Assembly: GCF_034720595.1 (NCBI RefSeq)
Contig: NZ_JAYESJ010000003.1
Coordinates: 186,001-250,000 of the forward strand
DNA length: 64,000 nucleotides
Direction: 5' to 3'
From: Rhizobium sp. CC-YZS058
GTDB taxonomy: Bacteria > Pseudomonadota > Alphaproteobacteria > Rhizobiales > Rhizobiaceae
The translations under genes and the position numbers were made by a program. A model generated the notes under the pieces. The model was not told the origin of the DNA. It did no database searches and was given only the letters and a program-made list of their open reading frames with translations. Positions 45,253 through 54,693 of the stretch are shown piece by piece. The stretch's first letter is position 1; the number at the start of each line of letters is the position of its first letter.

Positions 45253-46769
45253 GCACGCCGATCCTTCACATCGAGCATGTCAGCAAGCGGTTCGGCGCGA
45301 CACTTGCCAATGACGACATTTCCCTGTCGCTGGCCAAGGGCGAGATCGTCGCGCTGCTCGGCGAGAACGGCGCCGGCAAGACGACGCTGATGAACATCCT
45401 CTTCGGTCATTACATGCCCGATAGCGGGCGCGTGCTGATCGACGGCCAGGAGCTGGCCGCCGGCAAGCCGCGCGCCGCGATCCGCGCCGGCGTCGGCATG
45501 GTCCACCAGCATTTCGCGCTGGCGCCCAACCTCACCGTGCTCGAAAACGTCACCACCGGGACGCAACGGCTCTGGTCCCTGCGCGCCGACAAGGCCGGCG
45601 CACGGGCGAAGCTGCTGGCCCTGTCGCAGCGGTTCGGACTGAAGATCGACCCGGAGGCGCGCGTCGGCGATCTCTCCGTCGGCGAACAGCAGCGCGTCGA
45701 AATAGTGAAGGCGCTCTATAACGAGGCCCGCATTCTGATCCTCGATGAGCCGACGGCAGTTCTGACGCAGATCGAAGCCGAACATCTCTTCAAGACCCTG
45801 AAGGGCATGGCGGCCCAGGGCCTGTCGCTCATCTTCATCTCCCACAAGCTCGACGATGTCATGTCGACGGCCGACCGCGTCGTCGTCCTAAGGGGCGGTC
45901 GTCATATTGCCGAGCGTGCGGCGTCCGAAACCAGCAAGGCGGAGCTTGCCGAGCTGATGGTGGGGCGCAGCGTCGTCCGCCCGGTCCGCGAGCCTTCGGT
46001 TCCCGGCTCGCTAGCGCTCAGCGCGGCAGGCGTCACGCTTCGCCTGGACGGCGTCGACCGGCTGAAGGCGATCGATCTCCAGCTCCATGCAGGCGAGGTT
46101 CTGGGCATCATCGGCGTGTCGGGCAACGGCCAAGCGGAGCTGGCACGGCTCATCTCCGGGACACTGGCAAGGACGTCGGGCGATATCCGCCTGTTCGGCA
46201 CGCCGGTCGAGACCCTGTCGGTGCGCGATGTCGTGGCGGCCGGGATCGGCCGTGTTCCCGAAGATCGCAACAAGGAAGGCGCCATCGGCGACATGGCGAT
46301 CTGGGAGAACGTCATCCTGGAACGGCTCTCCGCTTTTTCCCGCAGCGGTCTGGTGGACCGTCCACGCGCCATGGCCTTCGCGCAGCGGATCATCGATCGT
46401 TTCGACGTGCGCGGCGGTGCGCCGGCAAGCCGGATCCGCCTGCTTTCGGGCGGCAACATGCAGAAGCTGATCCTGGGCCGCAATCTTATCGACCGGCCGC
46501 GCATCCTGCTCGCGGCCCAGCCGACGCGCGGGCTGGACGAAGGGGCCGTCGCCGCCGTCCACGAGCGGCTTCTCGAGGCCAAGCGGCAGGGTACCGCCGT
46601 GCTGCTGATTTCGGAAGATCTGGACGAGGTCATGGCGCTTGCCGACCGTATTCAGGCGATTGTCGGCGGCCGGCTGTCGCCGCCGATCCGCGCCGAGGAG
46701 GCTTCGACCCGCCGGCTTGGCCTGATGATGGCCGGCGAATGGACGAAGGAGACGGCCCATGCAGTTTGA
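45249..46769 (+). CDS. ABC transporter ATP-binding protein with two ATPase domains (BMP/nucleoside or ribose type)
   Basis: This 506-residue protein has two fused ABC domains, as in nucleoside BMP systems and RbsA. The first has Walker A GENGAGKTTLM, signature LSVGEQQ and Walker B ILILDEPTAV. The second has the degenerate Walker A GVSGNGQAELAR and signature LSGGNMQ, as usual for this family. It provides energy for the two permeases that follow. It overlaps the amidase stop (ATGA) and the next permease start. Confidence 0.93.
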   Translation: MSTPILHIEHVSKRFGATLANDDISLSLAKGEIVALLGENGAGKTTLMNILFGHYMPDSGRVLIDGQELAAGKPRAAIRAGVGMVHQHFALAPNLTVLENVTTGTQRLWSLRADKAGARAKLLALSQRFGLKIDPEARVGDLSVGEQQRVEIVKALYNEARILILDEPTAVLTQIEAEHLFKTLKGMAAQGLSLIFISHKLDDVMSTADRVVVLRGGRHIAERAASETSKAELAELMVGRSVVRPVREPSVPGSLALSAAGVTLRLDGVDRLKAIDLQLHAGEVLGIIGVSGNGQAELARLISGTLARTSGDIRLFGTPVETLSVRDVVAAGIGRVPEDRNKEGAIGDMAIWENVILERLSAFSRSGLVDRPRAMAFAQRIIDRFDVRGGAPASRIRLLSGGNMQKLILGRNLIDRPRILLAAQPTRGLDEGAVAAVHERLLEAKRQGTAVLLISEDLDEVMALADRIQAIVGGRLSPPIRAEEASTRRLGLMMAGEWTKETAHAV

Positions 46770-47808
46770 ACGGCGCGAGCACCGCCCCGTCGCCCTCGTT
46801 CTCCTGACGCCGCTGATCGCCATTGGCGCGGCGCTGGCGATTGCGGGTGTGCTGATCGCCATTGCCGGCGCGCCGGTGCTGGAGGCCTATTGGCGCATTC
46901 TTCTCGGTGCCTTCGGCTCGCGCCTGTCCGCCACCGAAACATTGACCCGCGCCACTCCTTTGATCCTCACCGGCCTGGCGGCTGCCGTCGCCTTCCGGGC
47001 GCGGCTGTGGAATATCGGCGGCGAGGGGCAGTTCCATCTCGGCGCGATCGCCGCCGCCTGGGCCGGATCGCAGCTCTTCTCCGCCTGGCCGTCGATCCTT
47101 CAGATCCCTCTGCTCTTCGTTTTCGGTGCCATCGCCGGGATGATCCTGCTGCTTATCCCGCTCTGGCTTCGGCTACGCTTCTCGGTCGACGAGGTGGTAA
47201 CGACCCTGCTGCTCAATTTCGTCGCCGTGCTGTTCGTCTCCATGCTGATCGATACTGTCCTCAAGGACCCGGCGGCCTTCGGCTGGCCGCAGTCGCAATC
47301 GGTGTCCGATGCCGCGATGCTGCCGAAACTGCTGGCGCGCTCGCGCCTCCATCTCGGGCTGGTCATCGCCATTGTGCTGGCGCTTGCCGTCGCCTTCGTC
47401 CAGTCCCGCACGGTTTTCGGCCTGCAGTCGCGCGCCGCCGGCCTCAGTCCGCAGGCAGCCGCCTTTGCCGGCGTGCCCCTCGGACGGACACTGGTGCTGG
47501 TCGCCTGCATCTCCGGCGGCCTGGCCGGCCTCGCCGGTGCCGTGGAGGTCATGGGTGTGCAGGGCTATGTCACCACCAATCTCTCGCCCGGCTACGGCTA
47601 TTCGGGGATCGTGGTGGCGATGCTCGCCAATCTCAATCCGCTCGGCGTCGTTCTCGCCGGCCTCTTCACCGCCACCATGTTCGTCGGCGCCGACGGCATG
47701 AGCCGCAGCCTCGGCATTCCGAGCTATATTGCCGACGTGATCGTCGCCCTCTCGCTCCTCTCCATGCTGGTCGCCGTCTTCTTCACCCAATACAGGATCC
47801 GTCGATGA
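46759..47808 (+). CDS. nucleoside-type ABC transporter permease (copy 1)
   Basis: This 349-residue permease of the BPD_transp_2 (branched/nucleoside) fold starts at the ATG at 46759, inside the end of the ATPase gene. At least eight spans are visible, the first VALVLLTPLIAIGAALAIAG. LWNIGGEGQFHLGAIAAAW and ISGGLAGLAGAVEVMGVQGYV are conserved in BmpC/YufP-type subunits. It forms a heterodimer with the next gene product, which overlaps it by 4 bases. Confidence 0.9.
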   Translation: MQFERREHRPVALVLLTPLIAIGAALAIAGVLIAIAGAPVLEAYWRILLGAFGSRLSATETLTRATPLILTGLAAAVAFRARLWNIGGEGQFHLGAIAAAWAGSQLFSAWPSILQIPLLFVFGAIAGMILLLIPLWLRLRFSVDEVVTTLLLNFVAVLFVSMLIDTVLKDPAAFGWPQSQSVSDAAMLPKLLARSRLHLGLVIAIVLALAVAFVQSRTVFGLQSRAAGLSPQAAAFAGVPLGRTLVLVACISGGLAGLAGAVEVMGVQGYVTTNLSPGYGYSGIVVAMLANLNPLGVVLAGLFTATMFVGADGMSRSLGIPSYIADVIVALSLLSMLVAVFFTQYRIRR

Positions 47809-48749
47809 GCGCCGTTCTCGACATCGTCGCCTCTGCCGGGCTCTGGGCCGCCGTGCTGCGCATCGCGACGCCGCTGATCCTCGGGACGCTCGGCGCGCTG
47901 CTCAGCGAACGGTCCGGGGTGCTCAATCTCGGTATCGAAGGCATCATGACCTTCGGTGCGATGATCGGCTGGCTGGCGGTCTATCATGGCGCCGATCTCT
48001 GGGTCGGGTTCCTGCTCGCCGCCCTTGCCGGGGCGATCTTCGGCCTGCTGCATGCCGCACTGACCGTCACGCTCGGTCTCTCCCAGCACGTGGCGGGGCT
48101 GGGCGTCACGCTTTTTGCCGGAAGTTTCAGCTACTATGTCTTTCGCCTGGTGGTGCCGGTTGCCGGAACGCCGCCCACCATCACGCCGTTTCAGCCGATC
48201 GCCATTCCGGGCCTCAGCGACCTGCCTTTCGTGGGTCCTGCCTTCTTCGCGCAGACGCCGCCGACCTATGTCGCAATCCTGCTTGCGCTCTGCCTCGCCT
48301 ACATGCTCTTCCGCACCCCGCTCGGCTTGGCGATCCGCATGACGGGCGAGAACCCGCATGCGGCGGAGGCACAGGGCATCAACCCGATGGTCATCCGTTA
48401 TGGTGCGGTAATCGCCGGCAGCGCCCTCATGGGCATGGCGGGCGCCTTCCTGACGCTTTCGGCCTTCAACAGCTTCTTCCCGACCATGGTGCAGGGCCGC
48501 GGTTGGATCTGCATCGCGCTCGTCGTCTTCTCCTCCTGGCGGCCGGGCCGTGCGCTGCTCTGCGCCCTGCTGTTCGCCTTCTTCGACGGCTTCCAGCTCC
48601 GCCTTCAAACGACGCTCGGCGGCGCGGTGCCCTATCAGCTCTTCCTGATGGTCCCCTATCTCCTGTCGATCGCGGCGCTCGCCGTCATGGCCCGGCGCGC
48701 CCGCGTGCCGCAGGCCCTCATGCAACCCTATCGGCGCGGGGAGCGCTGA
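47805..48749 (+). CDS. nucleoside-type ABC transporter permease (copy 2)
   Basis: This 314-residue permease starts at the ATG at 47805. VLNLGIEGIMTFGAMIGWLA, SQHVAGLGVTLFAGSFSYYV and GENPHAAEAQGINP are typical of BmpD/YufQ-type subunits. About eight to nine spans are visible. It completes the importer. The deaminase-like gene begins 14 bases downstream. Confidence 0.9.
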   Translation: MSAVLDIVASAGLWAAVLRIATPLILGTLGALLSERSGVLNLGIEGIMTFGAMIGWLAVYHGADLWVGFLLAALAGAIFGLLHAALTVTLGLSQHVAGLGVTLFAGSFSYYVFRLVVPVAGTPPTITPFQPIAIPGLSDLPFVGPAFFAQTPPTYVAILLALCLAYMLFRTPLGLAIRMTGENPHAAEAQGINPMVIRYGAVIAGSALMGMAGAFLTLSAFNSFFPTMVQGRGWICIALVVFSSWRPGRALLCALLFAFFDGFQLRLQTTLGGAVPYQLFLMVPYLLSIAALAVMARRARVPQALMQPYRRGER

Positions 48750-48763
48750 ACGGAGGATTTTCC

Positions 48764-50062
48764 ATGTTCGACCTCATCATTCGCAACGGCAACCTGCCGG
48801 ATGGCCGCGAAGGCTTCGATATCGGCCTCGCCGGTGGTGTCATCACGGCGATCGAGAAGCACATCGACGCCGGGGCGAAGGAAGAAATCGCCGCGGATGG
48901 CAGGCTCGTCAGCCCGCCCTTCTGCGACCCGCATTTCCACATGGATGCCACCCTGTCGCTCGGCCTGCCGCGCATGAACGTGTCCGGCACGCTACTCGAA
49001 GGCATTGCGCTCTGGGGCGAGCTGCGGCCGCTGCTGACCAAGGAGGCGCTGGTCGAGCGGGCGCTGCGCTATTGCGATCTCGCCGTCAGCCAGGGGTTGC
49101 TGTTCATCCGCAGCCATGTCGATACCTCCGATCCGAGGCTGGTGACCGCCGAGGCGCTGATCGAGGTGCGCGAGCGCGTTGCGCCCTACATCACGCTGCA
49201 GCTCGTCGCTTTCCCGCAGGATGGCTATTACCGCGCGGCGGAGGGCGAGGCCTCGCTGGCCCGCGCGCTGGACATGGGGCTCGATATCGTCGGCGGCATT
49301 CCGCATTTCGAACGGACCATGGATGACGGACGGCGCTCCGTGGAGGCGCTGTGCCGCATCGCCGCCGAGCGCGGGCTGCCGGTCGACATCCATTGCGACG
49401 AAAGCGACGATCCGCTCTCGCGCCACATCGAGACCCTGGCGGCCGAAACCATTCGCCATGGTCTTCAGGGCCGGGTTGCCGGCTCGCACCTGACGTCCAT
49501 GCACTCCATGGACAATTACTACGTTTCCAAGCTGATCCCGCTGATGGCGGAAGCCGAGATCAACGTGATCCCCAACCCGCTCATCAACATCATGCTGCAG
49601 GGCCGGCACGACACCTATCCGAAGCGCCGCGGCATGACGCGGGTGCGCGAGCTGATGGCGGCGGGTCTTAACGTTTCCTTCGGCCAGGACTGCACCATGG
49701 ACCCCTGGTATTCGATGGGGTCCGCCGACATGCTGGAGGTCGGCCACATGGCGATCCATGTCGCGCAGATGAGCGGTATCGAGGACAAGAAGAAAGTCTA
49801 CGAAGCCCTGACCGTGAATTCGGCAAAAACCATGGGTCTCGAAGGCTACGGCCTTGCGGTCGGCTGCAAGGCGGATCTGATCGTGCTGCAGGCGGCCGAT
49901 GTGGTGGAGGCCCTTCGGCTGAAGCCGGCCCGGCTCGTCGTGATCAAGGGCGGCAGGATCATTTCCAGGAGCGCGCCGCGCATCGGCGAACTCTTCCTCA
50001 AGGGCCGTCCGGCGGCCATCGATCCCGGCCGCGATTATGTGCCGGTTGCGGCGAAACTATAG
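48764..50062 (+). CDS. cytosine-deaminase-like amidohydrolase
   Basis: This 432-residue amidohydrolase starts at the ATG at 48764 with CGGAGG upstream. The metal site is complete: DPHFHMDATL (HxH), DIHCDESDDP (His and catalytic Glu) and the Asp in GQDCTMDPWYSMGSADMLEVGHM. This spacing and the DPWYxxG motif match bacterial CodA and isocytosine/5-methylcytosine deaminase relatives. The enzyme probably removes an amino or imino group from a pyrimidine or similar heterocycle in the cytoplasm. Position as last gene of the importer operon suggests the imported ligand or amidase product as substrate. Confidence 0.88.
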   Translation: MFDLIIRNGNLPDGREGFDIGLAGGVITAIEKHIDAGAKEEIAADGRLVSPPFCDPHFHMDATLSLGLPRMNVSGTLLEGIALWGELRPLLTKEALVERALRYCDLAVSQGLLFIRSHVDTSDPRLVTAEALIEVRERVAPYITLQLVAFPQDGYYRAAEGEASLARALDMGLDIVGGIPHFERTMDDGRRSVEALCRIAAERGLPVDIHCDESDDPLSRHIETLAAETIRHGLQGRVAGSHLTSMHSMDNYYVSKLIPLMAEAEINVIPNPLINIMLQGRHDTYPKRRGMTRVRELMAAGLNVSFGQDCTMDPWYSMGSADMLEVGHMAIHVAQMSGIEDKKKVYEALTVNSAKTMGLEGYGLAVGCKADLIVLQAADVVEALRLKPARLVVIKGGRIISRSAPRIGELFLKGRPAAIDPGRDYVPVAAKL

Positions 50063-50184
50063 GGCTCAGAGACCCTGACCCGTGGTGCCGTGGCCGACCG
50101 GCCACGCTTCACGCAGTCTTTCGAGCAAGGTCGGGAACCGGGGCCAGCCCTCATAGTTGTGCCGGCGAGCAAGAGGGGCCCGGC

Positions 50185-50442
50185 ATGCCGCGATTTTACT
50201 TTCACGTGCGACTGCATGATCTCGTCGTAGAGGATGCCGACGGGCTCGTTCTCCCCGATCTGGCGGCCGCCCGCGCCGAAGCGATCCGCGGCGCCCGCGT
50301 CATCACGGCGGGCGAGGACGAGGGTGGCGAGGACGAGGGCTGTTTCGAAATCTCATCCGAGGACGGGGAGTTGCTGCTGGAGGTCCCCTTCCACCAACCG
50401 CAGCCGAAAGAACCGGCACGTTCCGATCGATGCATCCACTGA
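50185..50442 (+). CDS. DUF6894 family small protein
   Basis: This 85-residue protein has the N-terminal MPRFYFHV, followed by D.DG..LPDLAAARAEAIRGAR, the pattern of DUF6894, common in Rhizobiales and Methylobacteriaceae with no known function. An acidic middle (EDEGGEDEG) precedes a short variable C terminus. It starts at the ATG at 50185 and appears to stand alone, 122 bases after the deaminase-like gene. Confidence 0.8.
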   Translation: MPRFYFHVRLHDLVVEDADGLVLPDLAAARAEAIRGARVITAGEDEGGEDEGCFEISSEDGELLLEVPFHQPQPKEPARSDRCIH

Positions 50443-50527
50443 CCCTGACGCCGCCAAGCCGCCTGCGGACTGGTCCGAAACGATCGGCGAACGACGCTGA
50501 AGGCATCGCAACTGCGTTCGCCGGCCG

Positions 50528-51226
50528 TTGGACGCACGGACACGGCCGATGACCCTCGAGCACACGGAACGCCAGGCGGCGAAACCCAGCCTGCATCGTC
50601 AAACCCGCACCGCGCAGCGCCCTGGGACACGCGGCCGCGGGGCGCGTGTTTCCGCTTTCGAGATGGGATGCGCTGGCTTCTCTTCGCCTCACCAGAGCGC
50701 GCTCTGTGGCGTGATCCTGGCCTTCCAGATCGGCGTCCTGCTCCTGCTCGGCCGGCCATGGATCTGTCCCTGCGGCGATGTTCTCGTCTGGCAGGGCGCT
50801 CTCGATCCCGTGCATAACTCGCAGCAACTGGCAGACCCCTACACGATCCTGCACATCGCCTTCGGCTGCGGGCTGTTTCTCTGGCTGACGACGATCCGCC
50901 CGGACTGGCCGCTTGCGCGGCGCGCGACATACGCCGTTGCCAGCAGCGCCATCTGGGAGATCGTCGAGAACCTGCCGCTCGTCATCGATCTCTTCGCCAA
51001 TGATGGAAGCAGCCTCGATTATCGTGGCGACAGCATCGTCAACTCGGTCTCCGATACGCTGGCCGTCAGCCTCGGCTTCCTGATCTCCTCCCGCCTACCG
51101 AAATCCTTGACGCTTGCCCTTGTCGTGGCTCTGGAAGGTATCACTTACCTCCTGATCCAGGACAGCATCCTCGCCGGAATCCTGCGGCTTCTGGCGGCGC
51201 TGCCCGGGCTCCCGCTCGCACCGTAA
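50528..51226 (+). CDS. DUF2585 family integral membrane protein
   Basis: This protein has about 40 variable N-terminal residues and then four hydrophobic segments: CGVILAFQIGVLLLLGRPW, YTILHIAFGCGLFLWLTT, LAVSLGFLISSRLP and LALVVALEGITYLLI. RPWICPCGDVLVWQG, QQLADPYTILHIAFG, AIWEIVENLPLVID and YRGDSIVNSVSDTLAV are hallmarks of DUF2585, a rhizobial inner-membrane family of unknown function, usually about 190 residues. The start is uncertain: GTG/ATG codons at 50549, 50648 and 50663 would give proteins closer to the family length. Confidence 0.75.
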   Translation: MDARTRPMTLEHTERQAAKPSLHRQTRTAQRPGTRGRGARVSAFEMGCAGFSSPHQSALCGVILAFQIGVLLLLGRPWICPCGDVLVWQGALDPVHNSQQLADPYTILHIAFGCGLFLWLTTIRPDWPLARRATYAVASSAIWEIVENLPLVIDLFANDGSSLDYRGDSIVNSVSDTLAVSLGFLISSRLPKSLTLALVVALEGITYLLIQDSILAGILRLLAALPGLPLAP

Positions 51227-51294
51227 GCCGGCATGCCCCACGGCGGGGCGGGGCTGGACGGGTTTCGCTCTTCAGGACACCAAGGGTCCGGCTC

Positions 51295-52599
51295 GTGCAT
51301 CTCGCTCTCTTCTGCCCACCCTACAAGAGCCATATCGCCGTGTTCCAGTGTCTGGCAGGCGCGCTGGAACGGCGGGGCCACCGGGTGACACTGATGGTCA
51401 ATGCGGGCGTCGAGCCCTTTCTCGACCAGCACGTCCCGGTTGCGACGATCGAGGGAACCAGCCGCGCCGAGATCGAGGCGATCATCGCCCGCGCCGCCGC
51501 GCCGGGTGGCCCTCTCGGCATCCTGCGGACGGTTCATGATGGGGTGACGCTTTCCGAGGCGATCTGCCGGTCCGCGCCGTCGCGGCTTGCCGCGCTCCGT
51601 GTCGATGCAATCGTCGCCGACCAGACGGAGCCGGCGGCAGGCCTCGTCGCGCGGTTCCTGAACCTGCCTCTGATCAGCATCGCCTGCGCGGTGCCCATGG
51701 AGAGGGGGAGTGGTATTCCACTGCCCTTTCTCCCCTGGCCCTATGACGCGAGCGAAAAGGGTCTGAAGCGCAATGCCGGGGGAGAGCGCGTGTCCCGCCT
51801 GTTGCTGAGCGAGCAGAGGCGCCTGATCCGGCGCTGGGCTGGGCGGTTCGCCCTCGCCGGCGACTTCGACGATCTGCTCTCCTGCAGTTCAGACCTTGCG
51901 ACGATCGCGCAGATTACGACGGAGTTCGATTTCCCGCGCGAGAATGCCGGCCTGCTGCACTGCGTTGGGCCGATCCGCGATGCAGTGCCCGCCGCGCCCT
52001 TGCCGATCGAGCCAGAACCAGGCCGCCCCTTCGTCTTCATGTCGCTCGGAACCCTGCAGGGCCATCGGTTCCGTCTTTTCAAGACGGTCGCCGCGGCCTG
52101 TCGGAAGATCGGTGCGCAGCTGCTGGTCGCCCATTGCGGCGGTCTCAGCAAGAGCCAGGAGAAGGCGCTGGGGGCGACATGGGTGACGGATTTCGTTCCG
52201 CAGCGCGCGGTGCTTGAACGGGCGGACCTCTGCGTCACCCATGGCGGCATCAATACCGTCCTGGATGCGCTTTCCTGCGGCACGCCCATGCTGGTGCTGC
52301 CGATCGCCTTCGACCAGCCGGGCGTCGGCGCACGGGTCGTCCATCACGGTGTCGGCCTGCGCCTTTCCCCCCGCTTCCTTACGCAAGGGCGGGTGACGGA
52401 GGCGCTCGCCCGCCTGCTGGCCGATCCAACCTACGCGCAGAGGGCCTCGGCCTTTGGCGGGCGGATCACTGCCGCCGGTGGGCTGCAGGAGGCAGCGAGC
52501 CTCATCGAAGACCGCGTGGACGCCCGGCTTGCGGGCGGCCGAGGCGCGGTCTTGCGCTCGCCGGATCCAAGCCTTGCGGATCGAACCACGTCGGCCTAG
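51295..52599 (+). CDS. crtX: zeaxanthin glucosyltransferase
   Basis: This 434-residue GT-B glycosyltransferase starts with GTG at 51295. The donor-binding C-terminal half contains THGGINTVLDALSCGTPMLVLPIAFDQPGVGARVVHHGVG, which is the UDP-glucose-binding PSPG-like motif of the CrtX group. It would add glucose from UDP-glucose to the hydroxyl groups of zeaxanthin or its ketolated forms. It opens the carotenoid block but is transcribed toward crtE, with which it shares a 4-base overlap of stop codons (CTAG). The product is expected to be a mono- or diglucoside. Confidence 0.88.
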   Translation: MHLALFCPPYKSHIAVFQCLAGALERRGHRVTLMVNAGVEPFLDQHVPVATIEGTSRAEIEAIIARAAAPGGPLGILRTVHDGVTLSEAICRSAPSRLAALRVDAIVADQTEPAAGLVARFLNLPLISIACAVPMERGSGIPLPFLPWPYDASEKGLKRNAGGERVSRLLLSEQRRLIRRWAGRFALAGDFDDLLSCSSDLATIAQITTEFDFPRENAGLLHCVGPIRDAVPAAPLPIEPEPGRPFVFMSLGTLQGHRFRLFKTVAAACRKIGAQLLVAHCGGLSKSQEKALGATWVTDFVPQRAVLERADLCVTHGGINTVLDALSCGTPMLVLPIAFDQPGVGARVVHHGVGLRLSPRFLTQGRVTEALARLLADPTYAQRASAFGGRITAAGGLQEAASLIEDRVDARLAGGRGAVLRSPDPSLADRTTSA

Positions 52600-53573
52600 C
52601 CGGCGATCGTCTGCGGGGGGACCAGCCGGTGGATGGAGCGGAGCATGTAGCGGATCGGCTCTTCCTCGACCCCGCATCGGCTCAGCGCGGAGTTGGCGGC
52701 CTTGAGGTGCGACTGATAGGAATGCCGCGTGGCGGCTTCGCCACGATAGCTCATCATGGTCCGCTTGCCGATATCCTTGCCGCTGTCCTTGCCGAGCGAC
52801 TGGGTGAGCGCGAGCACGTCCAAGAGGTCGTCGAGCGCCTGGAAGGCGGAGCCGACATGGAAGGCCATTTCCGCCAGCGCGTCCGACTGCTCGCGCGGCC
52901 GCTGGTCGAGAATGCTCGCCATCTCGGCCATGGCGGCAAAGAGGCGCCCGGTTTTCAGGAAGTTCTTGCGCTCGACATCGACATCCGGGCTCTGCCCGTC
53001 ATTCAGATCGACCTCCTGCCCGGCGGCCAGGCCGGTGGCGCCGACGGCGAGGCTGAGAGAGGCGACCAGACGGGCGCGGGCCTCGCCGGGCAGGCCCTCG
53101 ATGGTGGCCAGAATGTTCATGCCGCGGGTGAGCAGCGAAATGCCGGCCAGGATCGCTGTCGCCTGACCGAAGACGACATGCGTCGTCGGCTTGTCGCGCC
53201 GCAGCGCCGCGTCGTCCATGCAGGGCAGATCGTCAAGGATCAGCGAGGCCGTGTGCACCATCTCGATCGCGCATCCGACATCCACCGCCAGATCCAGATG
53301 CGCAGGCTGCGGAACGGTCAGGACGAAGAGCAGCGGACGGAAACGCTTGCCACCCCCGAGCACGGCATGGCGCATGGCGGCGGCGAGGTTCGGCGGCGTG
53401 TAGTCCTCGGTATCGAGAAGCACCCGGAGGCGGTTCTCGATCCTGAACGTCAAGTCTTTTATGGTCAGGCGACTGTCTTCTTCGGCAGACTCCCGGTCCA
53501 GCCAAGAAATGCGGCTTCTCTCATTTAGTGTATCGTCATGCTTGAGAGAAATTTGGTCCACCATGGAGGACAT
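52596..53573 (-). CDS. crtE: geranylgeranyl diphosphate synthase
   Basis: This 325-residue polyprenyl synthase starts at the ATG at 53573; the ATG at 53564 is also possible. GGGKRFRPLL, the first Asp-rich motif DDLPCMDDA and the second DDLLDVLA are present, as are TTHVVFG and the KTGRLF region. It condenses isopentenyl and farnesyl/dimethylallyl diphosphates to C20, the carotenoid precursor. It is divergent from fni; the 88-base gap holds the promoters. About 30 extra N-terminal residues precede the domain. Confidence 0.92.
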   Translation of the reverse strand: MSSMVDQISLKHDDTLNERSRISWLDRESAEEDSRLTIKDLTFRIENRLRVLLDTEDYTPPNLAAAMRHAVLGGGKRFRPLLFVLTVPQPAHLDLAVDVGCAIEMVHTASLILDDLPCMDDAALRRDKPTTHVVFGQATAILAGISLLTRGMNILATIEGLPGEARARLVASLSLAVGATGLAAGQEVDLNDGQSPDVDVERKNFLKTGRLFAAMAEMASILDQRPREQSDALAEMAFHVGSAFQALDDLLDVLALTQSLGKDSGKDIGKRTMMSYRGEAATRHSYQSHLKAANSALSRCGVEEEPIRYMLRSIHRLVPPQTIAG

Positions 53574-53661
53574 TCTGCAGGCCTAACCTATATGTCGCTT
53601 CAGTCCGGCTTGCCGGTTTTCATTTCTATTTGTAGCACCAAACTGTGGATGAAAGGACCCT

Positions 53662-54693
53662 ATGCTCGCCGATCGAAAAAAACAGCACCTGGACATCGTT
53701 CTGGCTGGCCAGGCTGTCTCTTCGAGCATCGGCGCAGGCTTTGCCGAGGTCCGGTTCGAGCATGTCGCGCTGCCCGAAATCGACATGGGGGCCATTGATT
53801 TGACAATGGAATTTCTGGGACGGCGGATCGCCATCCCCTTCCTCGTCTCGTCGATGACCGGCGGGGCCGAGAAGGCGCAGGCCATCAATCACAATATTGC
53901 TATCGCCTGCGAGGCGCTGAAAATTCCGTTCGGGGTCGGCTCCCAGCGCGTGGCGATCGAGACGGCCACCGATTGGGGCATGAACCGCGAACTGCGACGC
54001 CTGGCGCCCTCCGTGCCGATCCTTGCCAATATCGGGGCTGCCCAGCTCAACACCGGGTTCGGCCTCGACCAGGCCCGCCGTGCCGTGGAGATGATCGATG
54101 CGGACGCGCTCATCATCCACCTCAACCCCCTGCAGGAGGCTGTTCAGCCGGAGGGGGATCGCGATTGGCGCGGCCTCGCCGGCAAGATCGGCGCGCTCGG
54201 CAAGGCGCTGTCTGTGCCGCTGGTGATCAAGGAGGTCGGGTCCGCGATTTCGCCAGCCACGGCCGCGACGCTGGTCGACCTCGGCGTGCGGATCATCGAC
54301 GTCGCCGGCGCAGGGGGCACGAGCTGGGCCTCGGTCGAAGCGCAGCGTGCCCGAACGCCGGCAGAGGCCGCGATAGCCTCCGCCTTCAGCGACTGGGGCC
54401 AGCCGACGGCCTTCGCCATCGCCGCCCTGCGCCGCGCCATGCCCGACCTCTTCATCATCGGGTCCGGCGGCGTGCGGACGGGCGTGGATGCTGCGAAGGC
54501 GATCCGTCTCGGCGCGGATCTCGTCGGGCAGGCTGCCTCCGTGCTGCCATCAGCCACCACCTCGCCGGAACAGATCGCCGAGCACTTCGGCATCATGGCC
54601 GCACAATTGCGGGTCGCTTGCTTCTGCACGGGATCCTCGACCCTGGCCGAGCTGCGCAAGGCCAAACTGGAGGCCGCTCCAGTCTGGGGATGA
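53662..54693 (+). CDS. fni: type 2 isopentenyl-diphosphate delta-isomerase (FMN-dependent)
   Basis: This 343-residue FMN enzyme begins at the ATG at 53662 after GAAAGGA. DRKKQHLDIVL near the start, FLVSSMTGG, FGVGSQRVAIE, NIGAAQLNTGFG and LNPLQEAVQPEGD are the type 2 IDI signatures; VIIGSGGVRTG-type FMN phosphate binding is seen late (FIIGSGGVRTGVDAAKA). It interconverts isopentenyl and dimethylallyl diphosphate using reduced FMN. It heads the fni-crtY-crtI-crtB operon, overlapping crtY by 4 bases. Confidence 0.92.
   Translation: MLADRKKQHLDIVLAGQAVSSSIGAGFAEVRFEHVALPEIDMGAIDLTMEFLGRRIAIPFLVSSMTGGAEKAQAINHNIAIACEALKIPFGVGSQRVAIETATDWGMNRELRRLAPSVPILANIGAAQLNTGFGLDQARRAVEMIDADALIIHLNPLQEAVQPEGDRDWRGLAGKIGALGKALSVPLVIKEVGSAISPATAATLVDLGVRIIDVAGAGGTSWASVEAQRARTPAEAAIASAFSDWGQPTAFAIAALRRAMPDLFIIGSGGVRTGVDAAKAIRLGADLVGQAASVLPSATTSPEQIAEHFGIMAAQLRVACFCTGSSTLAELRKAKLEAAPVWG

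Noticed and set aside
53602..53640. CCGGCTTGCCGG short inverted repeat between crtE and fni
   Set aside because: Only 5 paired bases with a 2-base loop, in a divergent promoter gap where a terminator makes no sense; probably chance.
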